Positions 1 through 9,202 of a stretch of DNA of 37,816 bases are shown here, in pieces. The notes beneath the pieces were generated by a model that saw only the letters and a program-made list of their open reading frames with translations, was not told the origin of the DNA and searched no databases. Origin of the DNA: Actinomycetota bacterium (lineage in GTDB: Bacteria; Actinomycetota; CADDZG01; WHSQ01); assembly GCA_016781115.1 (NCBI GenBank), contig JADDQX010000002.1:1-37816 (forward strand), given 5' to 3'. Made by a program: the position numbers and the translations under genes. Position 1 is the stretch's first letter. Each line of letters starts with the position of its first letter.

Positions 1-327
1 GAAGGTGTCGCCCGCAACCGCCGTGCCACTGCCGATCGTGATCGGCTTCGTGATCGCGTCACCCGGCAAGAGCTCGAACTCCACCATCGCGCCCTGCGGC
101 GCATTCGCCGTCCACGCGCTCAACCGGAAGGTGCCGTTGACGCCGGAATCGTCGTCCGTCAGCGTCGGAACCTCGCCGGCGAACGACGTAGGGCTCAGGA
201 ACTCGATCGCAGCTGTGGAGGCCGTCTGGCTCCACGCTGTAGACAAACCACTCAGGATCATCGCCATCACGCACGTGAGGCCGACGATCAACCTACTGAT
301 ACCGCGATACTCCTTGACGATAGCCAT
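1..327 (-). CDS. Secreted hypothetical protein, C-terminus cut by window edge
   Basis: Open frame from ATG at 327 to window start: MAIVKEYRGISRLIVGLTCVMAMILSGLSTAWSQTASTAAIEFLSPTSF...; signal peptide. Not in the ORF track because it has no stop inside the window. Confidence 0.7.
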   Translation of the reverse strand, partial: MAIVKEYRGISRLIVGLTCVMAMILSGLSTAWSQTASTAAIEFLSPTSFAGEVPTLTDDDSGVNGTFRLSAWTANAPQGAMVEFELLPGDAITKPITIGSGTAVAGDTF

Positions 328-505
328 CGTCCCTTCCTTTCGAACAAGGTCCCGAAATGAGACCGGCCGCCTGACTTGTGCTACTACGTCACATAGGTGA
401 AGCACTCTCAATAGGCGCGAGGTCATCTGAGCCACACGCTCGCGAAGTTGGGCGAAACCGCCAACACCGGTGAGCTGTTCGGTTCAGCAACGGCGACGGA
501 TCCGC

Positions 506-1171
506 TCACAACAGCCCCTTGCGGGCGAGATAAGCGACCGCCTGGATCTTGTTGTCCACCCCCAGCGCCTTCTGGATGTCGGCGAGTTGACGCTTCAAGG
601 TCGACTCGCTGACGGCCAGCGTGGCCGCGACCTCCGCGTAGCTCTTGCCCGACCCGATCAACCGGAGCAGCTCGATGTCGTAGTCGGAGAGACGCGGTGC
701 GGACCTCATGCCGTCCTCAAAGATCACCTTCGACGCGAACGTGGCAAGAACCACCTCGCCGGCGGCCACCGCACGCACCGCAGACACGAGCTTGTCGGGA
801 TCGATGTCCTTGCGGATGTATCCGCGCGCGCCCGCCCGCATCATCCCGACGACGTCGTCCGAGTCGTCCGAGCCCGTCAGGGCGACGACATGGCTCGCGG
901 GGCAAAGCGCGCAGATCTTCTTGGCCACCTCGACACCGTCCAGATCCGGCATCCGAAGGTCCAGCAGGACGACGTCCGGCTGCGATGCCACGACGGCCTC
1001 GATGCCGGCCTCCGCTGCCGTTGCAACCGCGACCACCTCGACGTCCGGCGCGATCGATTCGAGCAGCGTCTTCAGCCCGTGAACGTACGTTGGGTGATCG
1101 TCGATCATGGCCACCCTGATGCGCCGGGGTGAGCCGTCTGTCGCCGCGCGATGTTCCTGTTCGGTTCCCAT
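506..1171 (-). CDS. LuxR/NarL-type response regulator (REC + HTH)
   Basis: IRVAMIDDHPTYVHGLKTLL, VVLLDLRMPDLDGVEV, C-terminal HTH SYAEVAATLAVSESTLKRQLADIQKALGV; start taken at MGTEQEH. No adjacent histidine kinase. Confidence 0.9.
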   Translation of the reverse strand: MGTEQEHRAATDGSPRRIRVAMIDDHPTYVHGLKTLLESIAPDVEVVAVATAAEAGIEAVVASQPDVVLLDLRMPDLDGVEVAKKICALCPASHVVALTGSDDSDDVVGMMRAGARGYIRKDIDPDKLVSAVRAVAAGEVVLATFASKVIFEDGMRSAPRLSDYDIELLRLIGSGKSYAEVAATLAVSESTLKRQLADIQKALGVDNKIQAVAYLARKGLL

Positions 1172-1480
1172 CACCAGCCCTCGATCCACCAGAGTCCGCC
1201 GCCGGTACTGGTTCCGGCAGTCACAAGGCGTGACATCGCGGCGCACAGCTGTAACTTCGAGCGTTCCTGGCTCCACTCGCAGCGGCGCCGTTGCCGGCCG
1301 CCCATGCGCAGAGAGGTACGCAGGGAGCGGTCGGGGTAACGGCGTGGGAGTGGCCGGTTGAGGCAGGCTGCGAGACGGCCTCACTCCGGCGGACAACTAG
1401 GTGCACCCGGGTTGGCACGAATTGCCGTTCCGGGGATGATGCTGTGATCGGTCCGAGCGGGACGAGTGAAAGGAAGCGTC

Positions 1481-1576
1481 GTGGCGTCCAAGGACAAGGG
1501 TGGGAAGTCCGAGAAGAAGGCCCCGAAGAAGAACCTGAAGGAGAAGCGGGCGAGCAAGAAAGAGAAGAAGAAGTAG
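1481..1576 (+). CDS. Lysine-rich microprotein (31 aa)
   Basis: GTG start with AAGGAAG just upstream; M(V)ASKDKGGKSEKKAPKKNLKEKRASKKEKKK*; below the ORF-track length cutoff. Confidence 0.6.
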   Translation: MASKDKGGKSEKKAPKKNLKEKRASKKEKKK

Positions 1577-1583
1577 CTCTCCG

Positions 1584-2972
1584 CTAGCGGCGGGGGCCGA
1601 ACGCGAAGCGCTCGGAGTGGATGCTCGCCGGTGGGACCCCTGCCTCCTCCAACTGGCGCCGCAGCGCCCGCTCCATGGGTGGCGGGCCCACGATCAGCAC
1701 GTCCACGTCTTGAAGACTCGAGGTCTGCGATATCAGCTGCGGGGTGATGAAGCCACGCTCGTCCTCGGGCACTAGGAACAACCGGAACCCCCCAACGCGC
1801 CTCTCGATGCCTTCGAGCTCGTCCGCGAAGTAAGCCTGAGCTCGGTCGTTGACGCCCCAGTAGAGGTCGATCTCGTAGTCGGTCCCGTCAAGCGAACGCG
1901 CCATGCTGAGGAAGGGAGTGATCCCGATCCCGCCGGCGATCCAGATCTGACGCCGGTGGCGCATGTTGAGATGCGAGAACTGGCCGTACGGCCCTTCGAC
2001 GCGGGCCCGCGCGCCGGTGTCGAGCTTGTGCAACGCGTGCGTGAACTCGCCGACCGCCTTCACCACGAGCTTCAGGTCCGGATCCGATGGCGTCGACGTC
2101 AGGGAGAAGGGGTGGAACTGATCCCTCGCGTCGCCCGGCCTCAGAACGATCGTGGTTGATGCGCCCGATGTGCGCACGCTCACCGGGTGGAACTGCGAGA
2201 GGAACGCGTCGGAGTAGAAGGTGACGAAGATGAACTGGCCTGGCCTCGACTCGAGATGCCTGGTTAAGGGAGCCATCGTTATCTCGACCACGTTCCGGTC
2301 CAGCTCCCGGACCTCGCTGACCTGGTAGTCGTAGCGCCGCACCAGGAGGTTCCCGAACAGCGAGCGGTAGGCGAATGCCGCCAGCGCCGCCAGCGACAAC
2401 ATCCCGAGGTAGATCGTAAGTGGCCGCGACGATGACTTGGCTCCCGCGGTCAGGAACACGTGCAGCGATGCGACGGCGAAGATGACGCCGAAGGAGCGTT
2501 GGACGTAGACGAAAGCCTCGTGCGTGAGGCGCGCGTACAGCGTGGCGGCTATCGCGGCCGTCATCGCGAGGAACGCGATGAGGCCGAGGAACACGACCGC
2601 GCCTGCGGCGGGTGACAGCAGGCGAAGCCCGTCTTGCGGCGATAGCGACGCTCGTCCGGCGACGATGAGACATACGTGACCGAGGATGAGGAGGTAGGCG
2701 AGGCGGCCGTTCGCGCGGTGGGTTCGATAGAGGCGCTCGAGGCCGCCGAACGCCTTCTGGACCGTGTACAGCCGGGCGCCCAGGATGATGTTCAGCGCGA
2801 AAGCCGCCATGCCTACCAACCCGAGGGCGAGACCGATCCCGCTCAACGTCGCGGATACCTCACCTCTCCACGCGCTCCAGGGACTTTGCTGCGCCCACAA
2901 CAACGCCGGCACCAGAGATAGGACGAGAAGAGCAAGGGGGCCGGCGGCTCTGAGGAAGTAGTCGGCCCGCAC
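1584..2972 (-). CDS. Ferric reductase-like transmembrane protein with FAD/NAD(P)-binding domains
   Basis: N-terminal multi-TM region with His residues, then SRPGQFIFVTF, HPFSLTSTPSD, WIAGGIGITPFLSMARSL, VLIVGPPPMERALRRQL. Confidence 0.85.
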   Translation of the reverse strand: MRADYFLRAAGPLALLVLSLVPALLWAQQSPWSAWRGEVSATLSGIGLALGLVGMAAFALNIILGARLYTVQKAFGGLERLYRTHRANGRLAYLLILGHVCLIVAGRASLSPQDGLRLLSPAAGAVVFLGLIAFLAMTAAIAATLYARLTHEAFVYVQRSFGVIFAVASLHVFLTAGAKSSSRPLTIYLGMLSLAALAAFAYRSLFGNLLVRRYDYQVSEVRELDRNVVEITMAPLTRHLESRPGQFIFVTFYSDAFLSQFHPVSVRTSGASTTIVLRPGDARDQFHPFSLTSTPSDPDLKLVVKAVGEFTHALHKLDTGARARVEGPYGQFSHLNMRHRRQIWIAGGIGITPFLSMARSLDGTDYEIDLYWGVNDRAQAYFADELEGIERRVGGFRLFLVPEDERGFITPQLISQTSSLQDVDVLIVGPPPMERALRRQLEEAGVPPASIHSERFAFGPRR

Positions 2973-3023
2973 GGAGAGGAGCCTAGTGCGGGATGCGCAA
3001 CCGTTTGGCTTCGGCGGCGTCTA

Positions 3024-3527
3024 ATGGTTGCGATGAAAGGGCCGATACTCACGATCTGCACGCTGTTGCTGCTTGCGACGGGTTGCGACGCGACCCAAGA
3101 GCCGGTCACTTCTCCCGCTCCGCCGCAGGCCGTCGCAACGTCGCCTCAGGCGGAGGCGATCGCGTCGTCGTCCCCCTCACCATCACCTGCCGCTTCACCG
3201 GAACAGACTCCGATGCGCAACCTCGCGCCGATCGTGGTGACGGCGCCGACCGCAGGTGCCCGTATCTCCAGCCCCGTCACGGTCGCGGGCGAGGCCGACG
3301 TGTTCGAAGCGACCCTGCAGATGCGCTTGCTGGATGCGGAAGGCCACCGTGTGGCGCGCGCCTTCACCACCGCCACCTGCGGAACCGGATGCCGTGGCGA
3401 CTTCTCGCACGACCTCTCTTTCACCACCGAACGCGAACAGCAAGGGGTCGTGGAGGTGTGGTGGAGCTCACCCGAGGATGGCTCCCGCCGTGACGTCGTG
3501 AGGATCCCGGTCACGCTTGTGCCGTGA
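3024..3527 (+). CDS. Lipoprotein with Gmad2-like immunoglobulin-like domain
   Basis: Lipobox LLLATGC; IVVTAPTAGARISSPVTVAGEADVFEATLQMRLLD...VVEVWWSSPEDGS pattern. Confidence 0.7.
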   Translation: MVAMKGPILTICTLLLLATGCDATQEPVTSPAPPQAVATSPQAEAIASSSPSPSPAASPEQTPMRNLAPIVVTAPTAGARISSPVTVAGEADVFEATLQMRLLDAEGHRVARAFTTATCGTGCRGDFSHDLSFTTEREQQGVVEVWWSSPEDGSRRDVVRIPVTLVP

Positions 3528-3531
3528 GAAC

Positions 3532-3572
3532 AGAAAGGGCCGTGACAGCTGAACGCCGCCACGGCCTTTCTT
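3532..3572. terminator. Bidirectional hairpin terminator between convergent genes
   Basis: agaaagggccgtg...cacggcctttctt inverted repeat between the lipoprotein stop (3527) and the csp stop (3587). Confidence 0.7.
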
Positions 3573-3586
3573 AGATCGCGTGACTC

Positions 3587-3793
3587 CTAGGAGAGAGCCT
3601 TTACGTTGGTCGCCTCGGGACCCTTCGACCCCGCGCGCGCCTCGAACTCCACCTTTGCACCCTCCGCGAGAGACTTGAAGCCCTCAGCGAGGATGTTGGT
3701 GTGGTGGACGAAGAGGTCCTTCGAACCGTCCTCAGGAGTGATGAAGCCGTACCCCTTGGCGTCGTTGAACCACTTAACCGTTCCAGTTGCCAT
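3587..3793 (-). CDS. Cold-shock protein (CspA family)
   Basis: [34 protein letters not shown]...; classic RNP motifs. Confidence 0.97.
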   Translation of the reverse strand: MATGTVKWFNDAKGYGFITPEDGSKDLFVHHTNILAEGFKSLAEGAKVEFEARAGSKGPEATNVKALS

Positions 3794-3923
3794 GTAAAAC
3801 ACCTCCCTTGCGTACTTTCGAACGAGGCAAGGCAGGCGATGGCACAACCACACTCACGTTCTGAACGGGATCAGCTTACTCCCTGATCGCTCGCGACCGC
3901 GGAGGGCCGCGAGCTGGTGATGC

Positions 3924-4406
3924 CTACAGCGCCTTCAGCGTGTACTGGAGAGTCGTCGGACCGCCGATGTAGTTGTGAAGGAAGATGTACTTCGTACCGG
4001 CGGCCAGCACACCCGATTCGTCGGTGCCGGCTGCGTTGAAAGCACCGATGATGGCGCAGGCCTCGTCGAAGAGGTAGATGTCGACGTCCGCGGGCGAAGC
4101 CGCGTCGGTTGTACCAACACCCGTGGCGTTGATCGATGACTGGATCTTCTGGTACGCGGCGGGAACCTCGAACACGTAGCCGTCGACGCCGTTCGTCGTC
4201 GGGATTTCACACCGGTTGATGAACTCCTGCGCTGTCACGGCCACGACGCTCCCGCTGGCGCTGTTGAAGATCGGGTGCCCGACCAGCGCTGTTACCTCTT
4301 CGCTCTTGTAGGGCTTCGGCTTCTTCTTCTTACCTGCCGCCGCGGGCCCGACGAGGGCTGCGCAGAGGGCTAGGACCAGACCGAGGATCAACAGCTTCTT
4401 GGACAT
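3924..4406 (-). CDS. Secreted hypothetical protein
   Basis: MSKKLLILGLVLALCAALVGPAAAGKKKKPKPYKSEE... signal peptide and Lys-rich linker. Confidence 0.75.
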   Translation of the reverse strand: MSKKLLILGLVLALCAALVGPAAAGKKKKPKPYKSEEVTALVGHPIFNSASGSVVAVTAQEFINRCEIPTTNGVDGYVFEVPAAYQKIQSSINATGVGTTDAASPADVDIYLFDEACAIIGAFNAAGTDESGVLAAGTKYIFLHNYIGGPTTLQYTLKAL

Positions 4407-4488
4407 GATTTTCCTCCCTGATGTGTGTACCGGGAAGATTCGTCGGCCGGGGCGTGGTTCCTGCCTGGAGCTGAGAAGCGAGAGCGTC

Positions 4489-4944
4489 CTAGCGAGGGCT
4501 CCAGGGGCCCATCCCGGAGACGCGATCGACCGAGATCCTGGTGACGAACCCGGGGGGAGGGTCGGGCATCGCCGGGAAGACGACGTCGGGCCCCAGGTAC
4601 GTGTGTGCCAACTCTTGAAGAAGCTCGGCGGCACCACCCTCTGTCACCGTTGCTCGCCCATAGATCACGAGGTACTCGTGCAGCCCCCAGTCGTTCACCG
4701 TGGCGGTCTCCAAGGAGAGCGTCACGCGCGGGTCCCGCCTGATGTTGTGGAGCTTGCGCTGGTCGAACAGGGTGGCCATCACGATCTCGTCGCCGTCCAG
4801 CCCCACCCACGCGATCGTCACGTGTGGCTTTCCGTCGCGGTCGACGGTGGCCACGTGACCCAGAGCGCTCGAGGTCAAGACCTCCCGCGCGGAGCCCGGG
4901 ATCAATGCTCTGACCTGGCGAGCTCGAACACGGGTTCCTCCCAT
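4489..4944 (-). CDS. Pyridoxamine 5'-phosphate oxidase-like (PPOX / F420-binding split-barrel) protein
   Basis: LGHVATVDRDGKPHVTIAWVGLDGDEIVMATLFDQRKLHNIRRDPRVTLSLE. Confidence 0.85.
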   Translation of the reverse strand: MGGTRVRARQVRALIPGSAREVLTSSALGHVATVDRDGKPHVTIAWVGLDGDEIVMATLFDQRKLHNIRRDPRVTLSLETATVNDWGLHEYLVIYGRATVTEGGAAELLQELAHTYLGPDVVFPAMPDPPPGFVTRISVDRVSGMGPWSPR

Positions 4945-4994
4945 CCCGTTCGTCGCACTGGACCCTCGTCGTGAACGAACCCTAGCCCGCCCGA

Positions 4995-5843
4995 TCAGCC
5001 GGAGGGTGGCACGGCATCTGCATCCAGCACCAGCTGCCTCTCGAAGGGGCCGCGCCCGGTGATCACAGCCGCACCGCAACGGGCGGCGAAGTCAACCGCC
5101 TGCTCAGCGCCCAGGTCGGCCCCCAGCGCGTAGGCCAGGCCGGCCGCGAAGCTGTCTCCAGCTCCGTACCGATCGACAACGGGACCTGGAGGTGACGCGG
5201 GTCGATAGGCCCGGGTGTCGCCCGCGGGGGTGACGTAGGTGCCTCCCCGGTCGCCGTCGGTCCGCACCACGAGTGCAGGTGCCGGCTCCAGCTCTCCGGC
5301 CGCGTACGACTCGGACGGATCGTTCGCGCTGGAAACCAGAGCGTCCAGAGGAACCGCTGCCCGTTGCAGGAACGGAAGGATCCGGGCGGTTGCGACCAAA
5401 GCCTTTGCCCCGCGTGCGCTCGCAAGAGCGGCCGTGTCACCCGCGGTGAAATAGACTGCATCCGCCCGGGAGAGCTCCTCCCACGGGAGTGGGTCCGCCC
5501 CCAGCGGCTCCAACCTCTTCCCCAGAACGGTGATCGTCCGTTCGCCGAGGGCGTCTACGTGCGTGACGGCGCGCCGCGTCGGCTCGTCGCGGTGCATGGC
5601 GTGCACGCGAACGCCAAGACCCTGCAGCCACTCACGGGACCGATGCCCCAGCTCGTCATCGCCTAGAGCGGTGAAGAAGTCGCACGAGCCGCACAGCTTC
5701 GCCAGTTGCACCGCGGCCCCCGCCCCTCCTCCGCCGGGCTCCTCCCACCACTCCTGAGCGTGAACGATCTGGCCCACGAGCGGGGTCCGCTCGACGCGCA
5801 TGAAGGTGACCCATTCAAGATGACCGACTACGGCGGCGCGCAT
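4995..5843 (-). CDS. PfkB-family carbohydrate kinase
   Basis: GGGGAGAAVQLAKL near N-terminus; VDRYGAGDSFAAGLAYALG C-terminal PfkB signature. Confidence 0.9.
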   Translation of the reverse strand: MRAAVVGHLEWVTFMRVERTPLVGQIVHAQEWWEEPGGGGAGAAVQLAKLCGSCDFFTALGDDELGHRSREWLQGLGVRVHAMHRDEPTRRAVTHVDALGERTITVLGKRLEPLGADPLPWEELSRADAVYFTAGDTAALASARGAKALVATARILPFLQRAAVPLDALVSSANDPSESYAAGELEPAPALVVRTDGDRGGTYVTPAGDTRAYRPASPPGPVVDRYGAGDSFAAGLAYALGADLGAEQAVDFAARCGAAVITGRGPFERQLVLDADAVPPSG

Positions 5844-5868
5844 GGTTAGACCATGCCAGGCGCGATCG

Positions 5869-6765
5869 CTAGGGACGCTGCGAGCGGCCGCGCGTGGGAT
5901 CGAAGTGGTAGATGACGCCGTTGGTGAAGCCGTTCGTCGGGGGGCCCTCTTCGTTGTAGGGCTGCACCATGTAGTGCAGTGATCCCGTCAAAGCGTCGGC
6001 CTTGTTCTTGAGGTCGAAGTCGTCGTCGAGCCCCTCGGACTCGCCCACGTACTCGATCCGAGTCTCTAGCTGCGACAGCCCCGTCGCCAAGTCGATCGAG
6101 TAGATCTCTCCGCCCGCGTCCGTCCCGCCCGCGACGAAGAGTTGATCACCGATGAAGGTAGCGCCGGTGATGCCGCTCGGAGGCACCGCGCCCGGCAAGC
6201 GGCGCACCGCCTTGATCGGAGTCGCTGCTGGAGCCGCATGCTCGGCCGTCAGGTCCGACATCGCGTAGGCGAGCAGGTCGTTGCCGGCTTGGGTCCACAG
6301 CAGCGTCCCATCGGGAGACACCTCGCACCACATCGCCTTCTCGATCTCGGCGGGGTCGAGCTTGACGTAGTAGTCCATCTTCAGCGTCTGCGGGTCGGCG
6401 ACACCGATCGCTCCGGTCTTGCAGGTGTTACCGGCGGGCGGGTAGTAGCACTCGAGCGGGAGGTACAAGCGGCCCCGGCTGTAGGACAGGTCACCGACGT
6501 GGTTGTAACCCTCGCGCGCGTGCACGTCGGGCGGGATCACGTCGTCGTTGCGGCCCGTCTCGTTCAGCTCGCCATCCGTGCGATAGAGGCCGAAGTAGAC
6601 ACCGGTGAAGTACCGGTTCCCGGCTTCGTCGTGCGTCATCCCCTGGTAGTAGTACAGAGGGATCGGCGTTCGACCCACCTCGGTCCACCCGCCAGAAGAT
6701 GCGGCGGCAGGAGTCACGAGAAGCGCGACCAGGCCGAGCCCGACCACCTTGTGAAGGATCTTCAT
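5869..6765 (-). CDS. Secreted protein, possible beta-propeller-like
   Basis: Signal peptide MKILHKVVGLGLVALLVTPAAAS; repeated strand-like segments; ATGA overlap with the upstream gene (6762-6765). Confidence 0.65.
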   Translation of the reverse strand: MKILHKVVGLGLVALLVTPAAASSGGWTEVGRTPIPLYYYQGMTHDEAGNRYFTGVYFGLYRTDGELNETGRNDDVIPPDVHAREGYNHVGDLSYSRGRLYLPLECYYPPAGNTCKTGAIGVADPQTLKMDYYVKLDPAEIEKAMWCEVSPDGTLLWTQAGNDLLAYAMSDLTAEHAAPAATPIKAVRRLPGAVPPSGITGATFIGDQLFVAGGTDAGGEIYSIDLATGLSQLETRIEYVGESEGLDDDFDLKNKADALTGSLHYMVQPYNEEGPPTNGFTNGVIYHFDPTRGRSQRP

Positions 6766-8318
6766 GCCTTCAAGGTTCGCCGGAGCGGCGCCAGGACCCT
6801 GCTCCGACGTTCTGAGGTCAAGAACCTACGCAGGGACGTAGTCCAGCTAGCAGAGAAGGCGTAGGAGGCGGCGGCTCCTGCTACGGCTACGTAAACGGCG
6901 AGGTTGATCCCGAAGTGCAGCAGAACGAGGTCCACGTGCGCTCCCGCGAGCCCGGGGTTAACCTTGGCGCCGCCCTGCAGGTGCTGGAGCAGCTTCACCG
7001 AGTGTTCGACCATGTGATAGCTCTGCAGGGCGACGGCGGCGCCCAGCAGAGCATCTCCGGCCCGGATCTCCCCTCGCGGCCGCCAGCCGCGGGCGCGACC
7101 CGCGGCCACCGCAGCGATCCCGACCAAGACGGCCGCGTTGTAGACGAAGTGGATCCATTCCGCCTCGACGGACGGTCCCACTATCCCGCCCTTGCTGGGG
7201 ACGCCGTCGATGTGCACCCGATACACCTGCAGAGCGTGCTCTACCAGGTGGAAGCTCTGCACGGCCAGCCCAACGACGAACAGCGGAACCACGTACCGAG
7301 CGGGATCCGACGGGTTCCGCCGAGCTCCGGCCGACAGGCGGTCGAGTGCCCAGCGCGATCCGCGCGTCACCAGGAACAACACGAGCAGCGCCAGCAAAGC
7401 CGTGGCGACGATGTTCGGAACCGCCCGCCATCCTCGCCCGAGCTCGAACGGAGACCGGTCCCGCACCAGAGAGTGCACGAATGTTCCGACCCCGCCCGCC
7501 TCACCCGCGAGCGAGTCGTTGTTCGTGGACGCGCGGGACCGGTAGTTCACCGCAAGTCCCCAACCAGCCTGCGATCCGACACCGGCCTCGGCCACCTGGT
7601 TCACCTCGTTGCCCGAGAACTCACACATCGACATGTCGCCGCAATAGAGCCCCGCCCCAGCAGCGTCTTCGACGAGGTTGCTCCTGGCGATGCCGTGGCT
7701 CATCTCGGTGATGGCGACCGCGCGCATCGTGGTCCCCCTGACGATGTTGCGGGAGAACTCGACCTCGGCGACGTGGGAGACGATGCCCTCCTGACCTCCC
7801 TCGACCAGCGAGTTCTCGACCACCGTCCGCGGATGGTTGTCGGCGTAGCGGACCTCGATGCCCTGCGCGTACTCGCTGATCATGTTGGTGATCCGGGCGC
7901 CGCTGATCCGCGCAGATGCATCCACGACCTCTATCCCGTGCAGCCGCGCCCCGGTGACCGTGACGTCTTCTAGGACCACGTCCTCGGCCTCGCGAACGGT
8001 GATCCCCTGGACCGCGCCTTCCACCACGAGCCCCTGAACGTGGACGTCGTCGGCGGTGATGGTCAACGCCGCTTCGACCGAGGGTCGAACCGCGAGCACG
8101 GCACCGGAGTCGGCCTCGAGCGTCAGCTTCTTGTCGATGACGATGGGGCCCGTGTGCACCCCGGGCTCTAATCGCACTACAGAACCAGCGCCGGCGTCTG
8201 CGACGGCGTCTTGCATGGCAGTGCCCGCCGGAACCCGAACGGTGGTGGGACGAGAAGCCACCGTCACACCGGCCGCGACCGCGGCGAGGACCGCCGCAGC
8301 CGCCACCGCTCGCTTCAT
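6762..8318 (-). CDS. Right-handed parallel beta-helix (NosD-like) protein fused to a C-terminal membrane domain
   Basis: MKRAVAAAAVLAAVAAGVTV signal/anchor; LVVEGAVQGITVREAEDVVLEDVTVTGARLHGIEVVDASARISG helix rungs; C-terminal TM segments with QSFHLVEH / QSYHMVEH; ATG overlaps the permease stop as ATGA. Confidence 0.85.
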   Translation of the reverse strand: MKRAVAAAAVLAAVAAGVTVASRPTTVRVPAGTAMQDAVADAGAGSVVRLEPGVHTGPIVIDKKLTLEADSGAVLAVRPSVEAALTITADDVHVQGLVVEGAVQGITVREAEDVVLEDVTVTGARLHGIEVVDASARISGARITNMISEYAQGIEVRYADNHPRTVVENSLVEGGQEGIVSHVAEVEFSRNIVRGTTMRAVAITEMSHGIARSNLVEDAAGAGLYCGDMSMCEFSGNEVNQVAEAGVGSQAGWGLAVNYRSRASTNNDSLAGEAGGVGTFVHSLVRDRSPFELGRGWRAVPNIVATALLALLVLFLVTRGSRWALDRLSAGARRNPSDPARYVVPLFVVGLAVQSFHLVEHALQVYRVHIDGVPSKGGIVGPSVEAEWIHFVYNAAVLVGIAAVAAGRARGWRPRGEIRAGDALLGAAVALQSYHMVEHSVKLLQHLQGGAKVNPGLAGAHVDLVLLHFGINLAVYVAVAGAAASYAFSASWTTSLRRFLTSERRSRVLAPLRRTLKA

Positions 8319-9202
8319 TTGACTGACCCGGCCAGCAATCCCTGAACGAAGTAGCGCTGGAAAGCGAAGAACACGATCAACGGGACGATCATCGACAGGA
8401 AGGCTGCGGGAGCGATGATGTCGAGGTTCGCGCCGAAGGTACGCAGCTCCTGCTGGATCGCAACGGTGATCGGGATCGCGTCGGACGCGGTGAAGGTCAG
8501 CGCCACCAGCAGGTCGTTCCAGGTCCAGAGGAACTGGAATATCAACAGCGAGGCGATCGCCGGCATCCCCAACGGCAAGACGATCCTTGTGAAGATCCCG
8601 AGCTCGGAGGCGCCATCGATTCGCGCCGCTTCCAACAGCTCGGTCGGGATCCCGATGAAGAAGTTCCGCAGCAGGAAGATCGCGAACGGCAACCCGAACG
8701 CGATGTGGAAGAAGACGGCGGCGGGAATGGTCCCGAAGATGCCGAGGTTGCCGAAGAGGCGCGACACCGGCAGCAGAGCCATCTGCAACGGGACGATCAA
8801 CAACGCCACGATCAGAAGGAACAACGGCTCGCGGCCTTTGAAGTCGATCCACGCGAACGCGTACGCCGCGAGAGCCGCTATGAGAACGACGAGCAGAGAC
8901 GCGGGCACCGTGATGTAGAGCGTGTTGAAGAGAGCCTGGACCAGAGATTCGTTCGCGAGCACCTCCTTGTACGGCTCCAGCGTGAGCTGGCGCGGCTCCG
9001 TAAACACCGTCCACCAGCCACTCTCGGCGCTCGCTGCAGAAGAACGGAAGCTGGTGATGAGAAGCCCGAAGGTCGGCGTCAACCAGAACAGCGCCATTAA
9101 GAGCAGGAAGAGGTGAAGCGGACCGCGTCCCAACGCGCGGCCGACGCGGCCGAGGCGCGAGCGCGAGCCTTCCCCCGGAAGCCTCTCCGCCGCCGCGGCC
9201 AT
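8315..9202 (-). CDS. Carbohydrate ABC transporter permease (MalG type)
   Basis: EAARIDGASELGIFTRIVLPLGMPAI EAA loop; TM segments; C-terminal VQGLLAGSVK. Confidence 0.93.
   Translation of the reverse strand: MAAAAERLPGEGSRSRLGRVGRALGRGPLHLFLLLMALFWLTPTFGLLITSFRSSAASAESGWWTVFTEPRQLTLEPYKEVLANESLVQALFNTLYITVPASLLVVLIAALAAYAFAWIDFKGREPLFLLIVALLIVPLQMALLPVSRLFGNLGIFGTIPAAVFFHIAFGLPFAIFLLRNFFIGIPTELLEAARIDGASELGIFTRIVLPLGMPAIASLLIFQFLWTWNDLLVALTFTASDAIPITVAIQQELRTFGANLDIIAPAAFLSMIVPLIVFFAFQRYFVQGLLAGSVK

Noticed and set aside
370-400. TGCTACTACGTCACA, partially like the unpaired segment of the three-copy element
   Set aside because: No matching P1 or P2 stems around it.
4925-4938. SOS-like CGAACACGGGTTCC
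   Set aside because: Inside the first codons of the PPOX gene, less symmetric than the 22857 site; probably chance.
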